Assembly: GCA_029215795.1 (NCBI GenBank)
Contig: JARDYH010000005.1
Span: 34,168,001 to 34,232,000 of the forward strand
DNA length: 64,000 bases
Source: Anniella stebbinsi
Taxonomy: Eukaryota > Chordata > Lepidosauria > Squamata > Anniellidae
Reading direction: 5' to 3'
Part shown: positions 45,900 to 55,375 of the stretch, in pieces
Layout: each line of letters opens with the position of its first letter
Position numbering within the stretch: position 1 is the first letter of the stretch
Position numbers and translations under genes: made by a program
Notes under the pieces: model-generated
Seen by the model: the letters and a program-made list of their open reading frames with translations, nothing else
Told to the model about the DNA's origin: nothing
Database searches by the model: none

Positions 45900-46150
45900 C
45901 TCACGCTCCTTACCTGCTGGGGCCATCCACTTCCGTCTGCTGCCACCCGCTGGTCCCTTCTACTGAGAAACAGGTTTTGCGGCCTGCCTCTCAGTAGAGC
46001 GCCGGGTTTCACAGAAGAGCGAGGGCACGCCGAGTGATGACGTCACCCTGCGCGCTGGCTCTCTATTGTGGAATAGGCCACAAGGCCGGTTTCAAAGTAG
46101 TATGGAAGCAGTGCGGATGGCAGTGAGGAGGCAACAGGTAAGGAGCATGA
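45900..46150. repeat. H2 core: palindrome with outward splice donors
   Basis: The left side has CTTACCTGCTGG (45909-45920; on the - strand CCAGCAG|GTAAG). The right side has CAACAGGTAAGG, with the GT at 46138-46139. Both donors point away from a CRE at 46038-46045. The left-arm words CTACTGAGAAACAGG and GCGGCCTGCCTCTCAGTA match H1. The two arms are more diverged than in H1. Confidence 0.75.
46038..46045. promoter_or_regulatory. CRE palindrome TGACGTCA
   Basis: A perfect CRE lies near the centre of the H2 core, in the context GAGTGATGACGTCACCC, equivalent to the site in H1. Confidence 0.55.
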
Positions 46151-46611
46151 GTGGGGGGAGGGGTGCCAATCCTCTGATTTTTTTCCGATCCAGATCGGTT
46201 CCTTCCAGATCGGATCAGATCGGACGGTCCAGATGATCAGGATTGGGATCGGATAATTTTATCCGATTTTGCCCGGATCGGGTCCTGATCGTGGAATGGA
46301 CCCAATCCACTGCACATCCCTAAAAAAAACGTGCCCAGGACATAAAGAACTGAAAACTAGGGATGTGCACTGGATCGGACCCGATCCACGATCCGAGTCT
46401 GGTCCAGTGGGAAATCGGATAAATTATCCGATTTCCGATCCTGCAGCTGGATCGGCCGATCCAATCCGAACCGGTCCGAAAAAGCTCCGAACCGGTTCGG
46501 CGGATCGGCGGATCGGCGGGCGCCCACTGGCGCCCACCGCCGCTTCCATTGGCGGGCGCCAGCGGGCGCCCGCCGATGAAAGTGGACAGCGGGGGGGGGA
46601 GGAGGGGGGCA

Positions 46612-47762
46612 CTTACCTTCTCGGCCCGGTGGCTCCCGTCCGGCGCCGGCGCCTACTACTACTAGCAGGCTCCGCGGCCTGCTCTAGGGTGGCGCGCCGG
46701 GTGATGTCATCACCCGGCGCGCTACTCTAGAGCAGGCCGCGGAGCCTGCTGGAAGTAGTAGGCGCCGGCGCCGGACGGGAGCCGCCGGGCCAGAAAGGTA
46801 AGGAGGGGGTGCGTGGAGGGGAGGAGGGGGCGCGCGGAGGGGGGAGGAGGGCCCTTACCTTTCCGGCCCGGCGGCTCCCGTCCGGCGCCGGCGCCTACTA
46901 CTCCCAGCAGGCTCCGCGGCCTGCTCTAGGATGGCGCGCCGGGTGATGTCATCACCCGGCGCGCTACTCTAGAGCAGGCCGCGGAGCCTGCTGGAAGTAG
47001 TAGGCGCCGGCGCCGGACGGGAGCCGCCGGGCCGGAAAGGTAAGGAGGGGGTGCGTGGAGGGGAGGAGGGGGCGCGCGGAGGGGGGAGGGGGGCCCTTAC
47101 CTGCCCGGCCCGGCGGCTCCCGTCCGGCGCCGGCGCCTACTACTCCCAGCAGGCTCCGCGGCCTGCTCTAGGATGGCGCGCCGGGTGATGTCATCACCCG
47201 GCGCGCTACTCTAGAGCAGGCCGCGGAGCCTGCTGGAAGTAGTAGGCGCCGGCGCCGGACGGGAGCCGCCGGGCCGGAAAGGTAAGGAGGGGGTGCGTGG
47301 AGGGGAGGAGGGGGCGCGCGGAGGGGGGAGGGGGGCCCTTACCTTTCCGGCCCGGCGGCTCCCGTCCGGCGCCGGCGCCTACTACTCCCAGCAGGCTCCG
47401 CGGCCTGCTCTAGGATGGCGCGCCGGGTGATGTCATCACCCGGCGCGCTACTCTAGAGCAGGCCGCGGAGCCTGCTGGAAGTAGTAGGCGCCGGCGCCGG
47501 ACGGGAGCCGCCGGGCCGGAAAGGTAAGGAGGGGGTGCGTGGAGGGGAGGAGGGGGCGCACGGAGGGGGGAGGGGGGAGGGGGGCCCTTACCTGCCCGGC
47601 CCGGCGGCTCCCGTCCGGCGCCGGCGCCTACTACTCCCAGCAGGCTCCGCGGCCTGCTCTAGGATGGCGCGCCGGGTGATGTCATCACCCGGCGCGCTAC
47701 TCGAGAGTAGGCCGCGGAGCCCGCTGGTAGTAGCCGCCGGCGCCGGACGGGCCGAGAAGGTA
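46612..47762. repeat. 242-bp tandem array of palindromic cores in H3
   Basis: The unit start CTTACC recurs at 46612, 46854, 47096, 47338 and 47587: three exact 242-bp steps, then one of 249. The fifth unit is incomplete. Each unit is a ~190-bp palindrome centred on TGATGTCATCA, with arms containing CTACTACT, CCCGTCCGGCGCCGGCGCC and TCTAGAGCAGGCCGCGGAGC. Units 2-4 are almost identical; the first and last are more diverged. Confidence 0.93.
46798..47761 (+). promoter_or_regulatory. Five repeated consensus-like 5' splice donors
   Basis: AAG|GTAAGG occurs on the + strand with its GT at 46798, 47040, 47282 and 47525, and AAG|GTAAGC at 47760. The mirror-image donors on the - strand lie at the left edge of each unit (46612, 46854, 47096, 47338, 47587); the first reads AAG|GTAAGT, a perfect consensus. 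All point away from the unit centres. Use in splicing is inferred. Confidence 0.4.
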
Positions 47763-47844
47763 AGCAGTGGCGGGGAAGGGGGCTTACCCCCCCCCCGGAG
47801 CCGTCCGCTTCTATCCGCTGGCGCCCGCGGGCGCCAGCGGATGG

Positions 47845-47855
47845 AAGATGGCGGC
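47845..47855 (+). promoter_or_regulatory. YY1-type site AAGATGGCGGC
   Basis: A perfect match to the strong promoter-proximal YY1 consensus, in the GC-rich part right of the tandem array. Further AAAATGGCGG sites lie in both arms of the hairpin at 47959-48021. Confidence 0.5.
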
Positions 47856-47958
47856 CCCAGGGGGGGTAGGGAGCGCGGGGGAGGGGGTTTACCTGCCGGG
47901 GCCGTCCACAGCGGACGGCCCCGGGGGGGGAGGGAGTTAGGCCCCCCCTTACCCACCC

Positions 47959-48021
47959 GCCGCCATTTTTTCCTCATAGACTTGCATTGCAATGCAAGTC
48001 TATGGGGGAAAAAATGGCGGC
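47959..48021. repeat. Long hairpin with perfect 30-bp centre
   Basis: The centre 47975-48004 (CATAGACTTGCATTG and its exact reverse complement) is perfectly palindromic. The symmetry continues outward through the A/T run to CCGCCATTTT and AAAATGGCGG with a single length difference. It contains YY1-type words in both orientations. Confidence 0.85.
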
Positions 48022-48185
48022 CGATCCAAAAATGTACGATTTTTGGGTCGGGATCGGACTCGATCCGGTCCGGGGGGGCTCCGATTTTGTCCGAACCGGT
48101 CCGGGACAAAATTGGAGGTCCCGATCCGGGTCCCGATCCGATCCGGGGGGTCCGTGCACACCCCTACTGAAAACATACTCCTCAT

Positions 48186-48325
48186 CCTTCACCAACATGG
48201 TGCCTTCCAAATGTGTTGGATCACAACTCCTGTCATCCCCAGTCAGTATGGTCATTGCCTTCTGGCTGGGGATGATGGGAATTGTAGTACAACACATCCA
48301 GAGGGCACCAAGTTGGGGAACCATG
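48186..48325. mobile_element. Palindromic short MITE
   Basis: The left arm (CCAACATGGTGCCTTCCAAA, TTGGATCACAACTCCTGTCA) is mirrored by the right arm (GATGGGAATTGTAGTACAAC, CCAGAGGGCACCAAGTTGGG). Same family as 41682. Confidence 0.75.
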
Positions 48326-49504
48326 GGAGAGGAGAAACCACCAGTAAATGCTGTGGGTTGTTGGGGCTGTGAGTCCATTCTGGGTTTCAGCCAGAACCAA
48401 AGAAAACTCAAATTGAGCTATCTAAGGTGCTTAACCTAATTTGGGGATAGGGTTTGCACCTTGGATAGCTCCAGAATGGACTCACAGCCTGACTGAAATC
48501 AGAGCCACGAGCCTCCACTGGAAACAACAGCACCAGTCAGCAAAAGATGGCATCCAAGTGAAAATTGGGACATTGAAGAAGAAATTATTGATGGAGGCAT
48601 GGAACTAAAGGAAGAAAAGGGCTAGGGGAAGGTAGGAATAATCATGTTGGTGGAAGGGCTAATTTGCCTTTAAAAGCTCTGGGATTGGCAGAAACAGAAC
48701 CAATGGAGCTTTTCCCACTGACTGCATCTCTGTTCCGTGAAAAACTGCACCGGTTACATTGCTGCCAATCCCAGAGCTTTTAGAGGATTTTGAAAGGCAT
48801 ACAAGCCTTGCCATAAGTAATTCATATACAGGACCTTAACACTCAGGAGGCTCTGAATTGCGTGAAGGCATCTAGCGCTATCAACCTTCTTTTTCCTGGC
48901 CTTGTTTCTGTACTTTTTAACAAATGCCTCACACAAAGTAGAAAGGGGCGGGAGTGTTTGGAATTCTGAGGAGCTACTCCACCCCACAGTCCATGTGTTG
49001 TGGTGTTTCGTGTGTGTGTTGAAAGAAAGAAAAAGAAAGAAAGAGAGATGAATAAACATACCCAAGACGTAACTCTAGATATAAGGAAAATAAAAGCAGT
49101 TGCGAGAGGTGGGGATAGGGGTGGGGGTGGGGGAAGGAGACTCCCTTTCTCTTGAAAGGGATGTCAAGTTGCCGGATCAAGAGATTTGGTTTACTACAGT
49201 CATGCTTCATTATGGGGAACAAGGAAGGGGAGGGGGTTGCCCTGTTTCTACGTGATCAACTTGCTAGAAGAAAAGAGCTCTCTCAGGCAGAATACACTGA
49301 CTGATGTCTCTGCCCCAGAGAAGGCCAGACACAGGCTGCTGCAAAGGTCCATGACTTCCAATTCATGGACGGCACGTCCACATCAAAATCTCCCTGCCCA
49401 CCCTTTAGTGAGCAACCAAACATTCAGGAAGCAGTTCCAGGGGAAAGAAGGTATGATGGGATAATGCTGGGTTTGTCTTGCCAGCAGTGCACTTTCCAAT
49501 GCAT
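48326..49504. other. No gene seen
   Basis: Unique sequence. CCAGAATGGACTCACAGCC-type wording occurs in both orientations at 48357-48385 and 48470-48490, a loose inverted repeat. A GAAA-rich patch lies at 49020-49050. Confidence 0.5.
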
Positions 49505-49768
49505 CAGATCAGCCCAAGACATTTTCCTGCCTAAGGTGAAGAACAAGATGGTGCCCCCTCCCATCCCATGTACAAAAAGCCAATGAGACTGGTAAATGTC
49601 ATCAACAATGATAATGGAACAGTGTCCTCCAATGCTCATGAAGGCAGCAGGGAAAGTTAGGGGGCCAGAGCAGGCCACATGGTGGACACAGCTCTCTCTT
49701 CCAACACCTTGCTGCCTCCCCCCAACATCTGTCACCTATCTCTGCTAAATGGTAAGGCTGGCTCTGGA
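49505..49768. mobile_element. hAT MITE fragment, CAGGGCCGG-related
   Basis: Contains AGCCCAAGACATTTTCCTGC and AACACCTTGCTGCC, matching the copy at 25958-26210. The ends have decayed. Confidence 0.55.
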
Positions 49769-50071
49769 ATCCCCATATCTGCAGGTAGCTAGGTAATTAA
49801 GGTGGGCTGTACATGGTTGGTAGATCTTAATAGAGCAGACCTGAAAACTCAAAGAACATTTCTCCAGAAGGGTCTTGTACCCTCTGCTTTGAAGGCTTTA
49901 ATGTAGCAGGAAGATGCAATATTTGTTGCATATTACTGAACACCTTCAATCAAGGACATGAAAGTCCTATGCCAACATAACCACCTGCATATGCCAGCCC
50001 ATTTAGTGATTTGTATTGGTCTGTGGTACAGCCCCAACAAATCACTTGTATATCAACGTACTGGTGATATT

Positions 50072-50124
<53 letters not shown>

Positions 50125-51450
50125 AAAGCACATGTTCAGGTGATAGCCTTTTCCAGTCACCAGACTAGAGGATCCTTTTGGACTCTTCAAAATATTACCG
50201 AGAGAAGGTCAATATTGTAATTCAAAATAGCCAGACTTGCTAGTAAAGGTCTCCTTCTGAAAAGAAAAGGCCAGATATATATTTTCCCTGGGTTTTTGGT
50301 CAGCAAGTGGATATTTATCATCAGCATCACTGCCACCACTACCACTATTATATATAATGAATTTATAAGCCACTTGACATCAAGAGATTTCAGAATAGTG
50401 TACAGCAAATTAACATTCAATTAAAAAAATGCAATACATTTTTGTATGACATCAGTCACATGTCATGTCTCTTCAGCATAATGAGCAATATAGTGTTTAT
50501 TTAGTGGCCTTTCCAAGATGGTGATTTGGGAGCTATGTGCTTGCTGGACCCTCTCATGCTCTGCACTCATTAGAGTTCCGAAATGGCAACCCAAAGATCT
50601 GCTCTGTAATCACTGAAAAATGCCTAGTGAAGGAGGATACAGAGGACTTCACCACATGAAGCTAAACTCCTGCATTCTTAACAGGTCTTTCACTTCTAGA
50701 TTCCCTAAGGGATTAAGATTGGCTTCTTTACACCAGTGAACACATGCCTTGAATCGCGGAATTCCTTTCTCAGCAAAGTCTATATGTTTCATTTTACAGC
50801 CACTAGATGGTGCTGTTGCTATAGCGGAACTGCGCAATTATACACAGTCGATATATCAAATCCACGTTCTTTATCCTGTTATCTCTGATCTTTTAAAAAT
50901 AGGTTAAATGACAGAAAGCACTGGAGACACCCTGGAGGTTGGCAGCATCATGTAAAGGACTTGCAAAACTCCGTGAGTGACCAATCATGAGTGTGCAATA
51001 AATCCCTCATGTAGAGAAGGTCTAAGTAGATGTTGGTTCTCTCATCTGTTCAATCAGCCACCACTCCATCATAGGGCAAGATCAGAAAATCAGGAGTAAA
51101 AAGTACAAAGGTACAATAGACTGGTGTGACATAGAGGCTGCTGTCAGTATCAGCTGTGAGGGGTTATTGATTAGCATTATTTAAGATCCTTGAACAATGA
51201 ATTATTTATAGAGAAAATTGATGGGAGATGGAGGTAAAGAACCACGCTACTCCCCCCCCCCCCATCCTTTCATTGATCCTTTGATCTATACAGAAAATCA
51301 TCCTCTGTATAAATGAATGCTGGGTGGGGGGAGGATCAGGATTGTTTCTGATGTCCCACTCCACCTCCAGGTATTTACAGTGTCATATGCATAGAAACTT
51401 GAATGCTTGGAGGCTCCCCATGCACAATTCACACACCCTATTTCTTTTGG
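49769..51450. other. No gene seen
   Basis: Unique AT-rich DNA. A fragment at about 50940-51030 (GAGTGTGCAATAAATCCCTC) matches the reversed left end of the 42402 family. A C run lies at 51253-51265. Confidence 0.45.
50074..50122. repeat. (GA)n microsatellite
   Basis: About 24 uninterrupted GA units. Confidence 0.97.
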
Positions 51451-51458
51451 GTATAGAC

Positions 51459-52075
51459 TAGGGATGTGTATCGTATCGTTAAAATGTACGATAATGATAT
51501 GATAAGGTTGTCATCATGCATGTTTTTAACGATGACGATACGATAGAAAATCCTACGATAATCATCGGAGATGATAATTTTGGGGCGATTTTATCGTTTT
51601 ATCGGACTGCCATATAAGTATATCTATAACTTCTGTGTTTTAAAAGTTAGAGGCTTGAAGTTGCTACACATATGTGCCAAATTTGAGATCGATCACTCCA
51701 ACCCTCGATTTTATATGAATTTATTAAAGATCGTTTCCATTCTGACTGATCAGAATGACAGCTCACCAGACCTGTCAGAACAGAAACGATCTTTTAAAAA
51801 ATTCATATAAAATCGAGGGTTGGAGGGATCGATCTCAAATTTCATACACATACCTAGGCATACCCCAGAAGCACTGTAACCAAGTTTCAAGTCTCTAACT
51901 TTTAAAATACAGAAGTTATAAGCATTTTTTTCTTTCTGCCAAAAATATCATTTTTTAACTATATTATCGTGAAGACGATATGGATCATCTATGATATGAA
52001 TGAAGACGATATATTTTTTTGGTCCAAAATGACGATAACAATAAAAAATGATGTTTTTTGGCGTGCACACCCCTC
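51459..52075. mobile_element. hAT element with long internal inverted repeat
   Basis: 617 bp. The left end TAGGGATGTGTATCG and right end GGCGTGCACACCCCTC fit the TAGGGATGTGCAC family. The flanks GTATAGAC (51451-51458) and ATATAGAC (52076-52083) match at seven of eight positions. Subterminal regions are made of ACGATA/TATCGT words. A long inverted repeat spans about 51624-51920 with arms carrying CCCTCGATTTTATATGAATT and its reverse complement, centre near 51771. Confidence 0.85.
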
Positions 52076-52439
52076 ATATAGACTGCACATAGGGAGCCTG
52101 CATGCATTTGGGTGCATATGTGTGCTAGCCCTGAACATGTGGAGAAGGAGACAAGAAGAATGATCCTAACTTCCCACATACATGTTCATTTTGTAATACA
52201 TTTTGACAATAAAATTGCTTATATCCACACTGAACTTTACACAGTTATTCATACAATCCCTGTGGAGGAGTCCAAAGCACCGTCTTTGTGGGCTAAGGAC
52301 GTGGACATTGTTCCAGGAGTGATTCATCCAACCCTCTATATTCTGAAACCTTGGTAGGGAGTATGTGAATCCACAAAACCTGGGCTTGCAGAAGTTCCCC
52401 GAATTCCATCTTGAAGTCCACATCAGATTGTGAGGTTTA

Positions 52440-52689
52440 TCTTTTTTCTTTTCATGTGAAAATTTGTGTGTATTTTCTGCGTATTTTTCCAGGTGTATGC
52501 ATCAGTTGTGTACATCTTTGAGATGAACGCATTCTTCTCCCATTGATTAAAACATATTTGTGTGCATTTTTCCCAAAAGTATGCATTTGTGTCATCCTCA
52601 TTTTGCAAATGCACACATGCTGCCGAATGCATTTTTTATTTTTTGTCCTGAGAATCACACTATAAGCTTGGAAATGTACAGACTTCAAC
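52440..52689. repeat. TGCATTTTT-rich decayed repeat
   Basis: Recurring words such as GTGTGCATTTTTCCC and AATGCATTTTTT resemble 24730-25030. The family is unknown. Confidence 0.3.
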
Positions 52690-53363
52690 TGCAGATTGTG
52701 TTCAAGTCTGTGCTTGGTTCTGGAGGTACAAACTGGTTAAAACCTGATCAAAGACAGTCTGAAACTAATTTCTCATACTCCCTAACCTTTGGCCATCTTG
52801 GCAAGCCAAAGGTGATTGACCAGGTGGGTCCAGGGAGTGAAAATGCTTCTTTACAAGAGGGGGTTGTATTGGCTACCTTGACGGAGGTGGTTGTGTGGGC
52901 TCTTCTTAAGAAGACCCCTTCAGACCTTGGAGATTTATTACTATTGCCCAGTTGCTAAAACCTTCTTTGGAGGCATGGGGCTTGATAGGGTACTGGCAGT
53001 TCAACTCCAGATACTTTGGGATGAAATGGATCATCTGGGTCCATGTCAGTCTTGGTTCAGACCTTGATTTGGCACTGAAACAATCTTGGTCACCCTGATA
53101 GATGACCTACTGTCCTTCATGCTAGAGAAATGCGACCCTGCTAATTCCTCTTGATCGCTCAGTGACTTTTGATTCCATCAACCATGGTATTTGGCTGGCA
53201 CAGTTCTGTGAGATGGGAATAAGAGGCATGCTGATGCATTGGTTCTGCTCCTACCGTCAGGTCAGTTTCAAAATGTAGCATGGGGGGATGGTTCTGCTCA
53301 ACTCTGTGGCATTTGAGCTGTGGGGTCCTGCAAGGTTCTACCTTATCCCCCATGCTTTTTAAT

Positions 53364-53863
53364 GGCTTGGTTTGGATGACACGATAATCAAGGGGGAGGG
53401 GGAAACAATCATCAGTTGTGTCATGTGGAGGGCAACACACAACACACACACAACCTGCAGTACGATATTTGGGGCACTTAAACAACGGAGAAAAACAACT
53501 GGCTGCTCAGTTGTTTATCCCAAACACCGTTGTTTAAAGTGTTGTGTGGAGGGGAACCTCCCTCTCTCCGTGTACTATTCCGTTTGGTCATGGAGTTCGC
53601 CAGCCAGAGCAACCCAGAAAACACCCCCAGCTGCTCTGATACAGCTGGCAGAACTTGCAGTGCATGCTCGGATATGGCCGGAGGACTGAGGAAGGTGGGA
53701 GGGAGGAGGCGCAACAGCCCAGAAGGATGCCGGGACTTTCAGCCGTGCGACGGGGAAGGGGCAACATGTCATGTGGCAGGTGCTGCCACGGTGGCTCCAA
53801 AATAACACACGGTCAGTACGCTATTCCCCCCTCCGTTGCCTAAAGTGTCGTCCGAGTCCACCC
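53364..53863 (+). mobile_element. Harbinger-like MITE P1 in LINE, 3-bp TSD
   Basis: 500 bp, with ends GGCTTGGTTTGGATGACAC and GTGTCGTCCGAGTCCACCC and AAT duplications at 53361-53363 and 53864-53866. Removing the element and one AAT joins the LINE codons across the reverse-transcriptase LF-NMYL motif. The interior includes TTAAACAACGGAGAAAAACA and a mirrored TTGTTTAAAG. There is no transposase; chance open frames overlap it. Confidence 0.85.
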
Positions 53864-54312
53864 AATATGTATCTGAAGTGGCTGGGTGAAGTCACTAGGG
53901 ATGTCCAGCAGAAGCACCGCCAGTATGCTGACACTCAGAATTATTTCTCTGTTTCATCAGAGCCAGGTGAGCCTGTGCATGTGCTGAACAGGTGCTTGGG
54001 GTTGGTAATGGGCTGAGGAGGACCAACAAACTCAAGCTGCATCCTGACAAGATGGAGGCACTGTGGGTACATTATTCTTCTGTCTGGGAATTAGGTGTGT
54101 ATCCTGTTCTAGATGGGGTTGCACTCCCCCTGAAAGAGCGGGTATGTAGCTTGGGCAGGGGAGACTCCTGGGATCCAGAACTGTCATTTGAGGCTCAGGT
54201 GGCCTTGGTAGCATGTAATGCCTTAAACCAGGTTCAGTTGCAGCATCAGCTATGACTTTTCCTGATTACTATAATGTGTTGTATGTGTGGCTGCCCTGGA
54301 AGAAAACTCAGA

Positions 54313-54808
54313 GGCTGAGTTCGGATGACACTTTAGGCAATGGAGGGGGGAATAGCATACTCACGGTGCATTATTTTTGCGGCACCTGCCGCACAACATG
54401 TTGCCCCTCCCGTCGCACGACTGAAAGTCCCAGCATCCTTCTGGGCTGCTGCATCTCCTCCCTCCCCCCTCCCTCAATCCTCTGGCCGTATCCCATCATT
54501 CACCGCAAGTTCTGCCGGCGGTATTGGAGCAGGCGGGGGTTTTCAGCTGCTCCGGCCAGCGAACGCTGTGACCTAGTGGAATAATACACAGAAAGAGGGG
54601 GGTTCTCCCCACACAACACTTTAAACAACGGATTTCGGGATAAACAACGTGCAAGCCTGTTGTTTTTCTCCATTGTTTAATTGCCCGAAATAGCGTACTG
54701 TCAGTTATGTGTGCGTTGTTTGTTGCTCTCCACAAGACACAATGAGCAACACAACTGACAGTTGCCTCTTCCTCTCTCCATTGATTATTGTGTCATCCGA
54801 ACTGAGCC
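54313..54808 (-). mobile_element. Harbinger-like MITE P2 in LINE, 3-bp TSD
   Basis: 496 bp, with nearly perfect ends GGCTGAGTTCGGATGACAC and GTGTCATCCGAACTGAGCC. Perfect AGA duplications lie at 54310-54312 and 54809-54811. It is a second copy of the 53364 family in the opposite orientation. Precise removal restores the LINE codons for KTQ-RLQTVEN. Confidence 0.9.
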
Positions 54809-55375
54809 AGAGACTTCAAACAGTGGAGAATATGACTGCCAGAATTTTAACTGGTACAGCCAGTTTCTTAAAGAGTTACTTATGATGACTGCCTATTTGC
54901 TTCTGAGCCCAATTCAAAGTGTCAGTGCTTACCTTGAAACCTTAAAAGGCATGGCACCCAAATACCTGAAGAGCATATCCTGCCCTGACTTAGGATTTTC
55001 AGAGAAGGATCTTCTCCAAATTCCTTTGACAGCAGAAACTTGTTGTGTAGGATCTCGCCAGAGGGCCTTCTCTGCAGTGGCATCCTGTCTGTGGAAAGCC
55101 CTCCCCATTGAAGTTAAACTGACACTGACTCTGCTATCATTTTCGCACATACTTATTTGCTCAGGCATTTTAAAGTGCATACTGGTTGGTTTGGTTTGGT
55201 TTGCTCTGATGTGTTATTCTTTGATTTGTTTTTATTGCTATGTTGTTGTTTTTATATTATATTACTATATTATGCCGTCTTTTGTACTCTATGCCTCTTG
55301 TATACTGCCCTGTTATCTTAGGATGAAGAGTGCTTTTAAGAATACTTTTCATAAATAATAAAAATAGATAATAGT

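Larger units (their letters stand above)
45638..46322. mobile_element. hAT element H2, TAGGGATGTGCAC family
   Basis: 685 bp, starting TAGGGATGTGCAC and ending GTGCACATCCCTA-type sequence (CTGCACATCCCTA). The flanks AAAAAACC and AAAAAAAC agree at seven of eight positions. Subterminal regions are full of GATCGGATC words in both orientations. A hairpin at about 45792-45841 (CATAGGCTTGCA...TGCAAGCCTATG) precedes the core. The CpG-rich palindromic core runs from about 45900 to 46150. No transposase. Confidence 0.85.
46358..48166. mobile_element. hAT element H3 (1,809 bp), perfect 8-bp TSD
   Basis: It starts TAGGGATGTGCACTGGATCG and ends GTGCACACCCCTA. Perfect CTGAAAAC duplications flank it at 46350-46357 and 48167-48174, so the whole segment moved or was fixed as one unit. 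It lies only 35 bp from H2. The subterminal GATCGG-rich arms match H2. The centre is a tandem array of the palindromic core; a second GC-rich part and a long hairpin follow. Open frames of up to 211 codons on both strands are repeat-derived. Confidence 0.9.
52690..55375 (+). mobile_element. L2-type LINE, ORF2 remnant, split by two MITEs
   Basis: The frame can be followed in pieces: a GSENASLQEGVVLATLTEV stretch, then the ETILVTLIDDLL and DSINHGIWLAQF reverse-transcriptase blocks. After the first MITE come MYLKWLGEVTRDVQQ, a QYADTQNYFSVSSEP block (decayed YADD) and LKLHPDKMEALWV. After the second come RLQTVENMTARILTG and RQRAFSAVASCLWKALPIEV. A T-rich 3' UTR ends in AATAATAAAAATAG. Two ~500-bp insertions (53364-53863, 54313-54808) interrupt it. 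Stops and frameshifts show it is dead. Confidence 0.85.

Noticed and set aside
46612..47762. CRISPR-like or satellite locus
   Set aside because: The regular 242-bp units have no unique spacers and sit within a TSD-bounded transposon, so this is an internal tandem amplification.
47535..48170. Overlapping GC-rich open frames up to 211 codons on both strands
   Set aside because: They lie wholly inside the H3 transposon, consist of repeat-derived Gly/Arg/Pro/Ala-rich sequence and exist in several frames, so they follow from GC composition and lack of stops.
54762..55358. 198-codon open frame as a host gene
   Set aside because: Its recognisable part is the C-terminus of a LINE ORF2 protein and its start lies in the MITE at 54313-54808.
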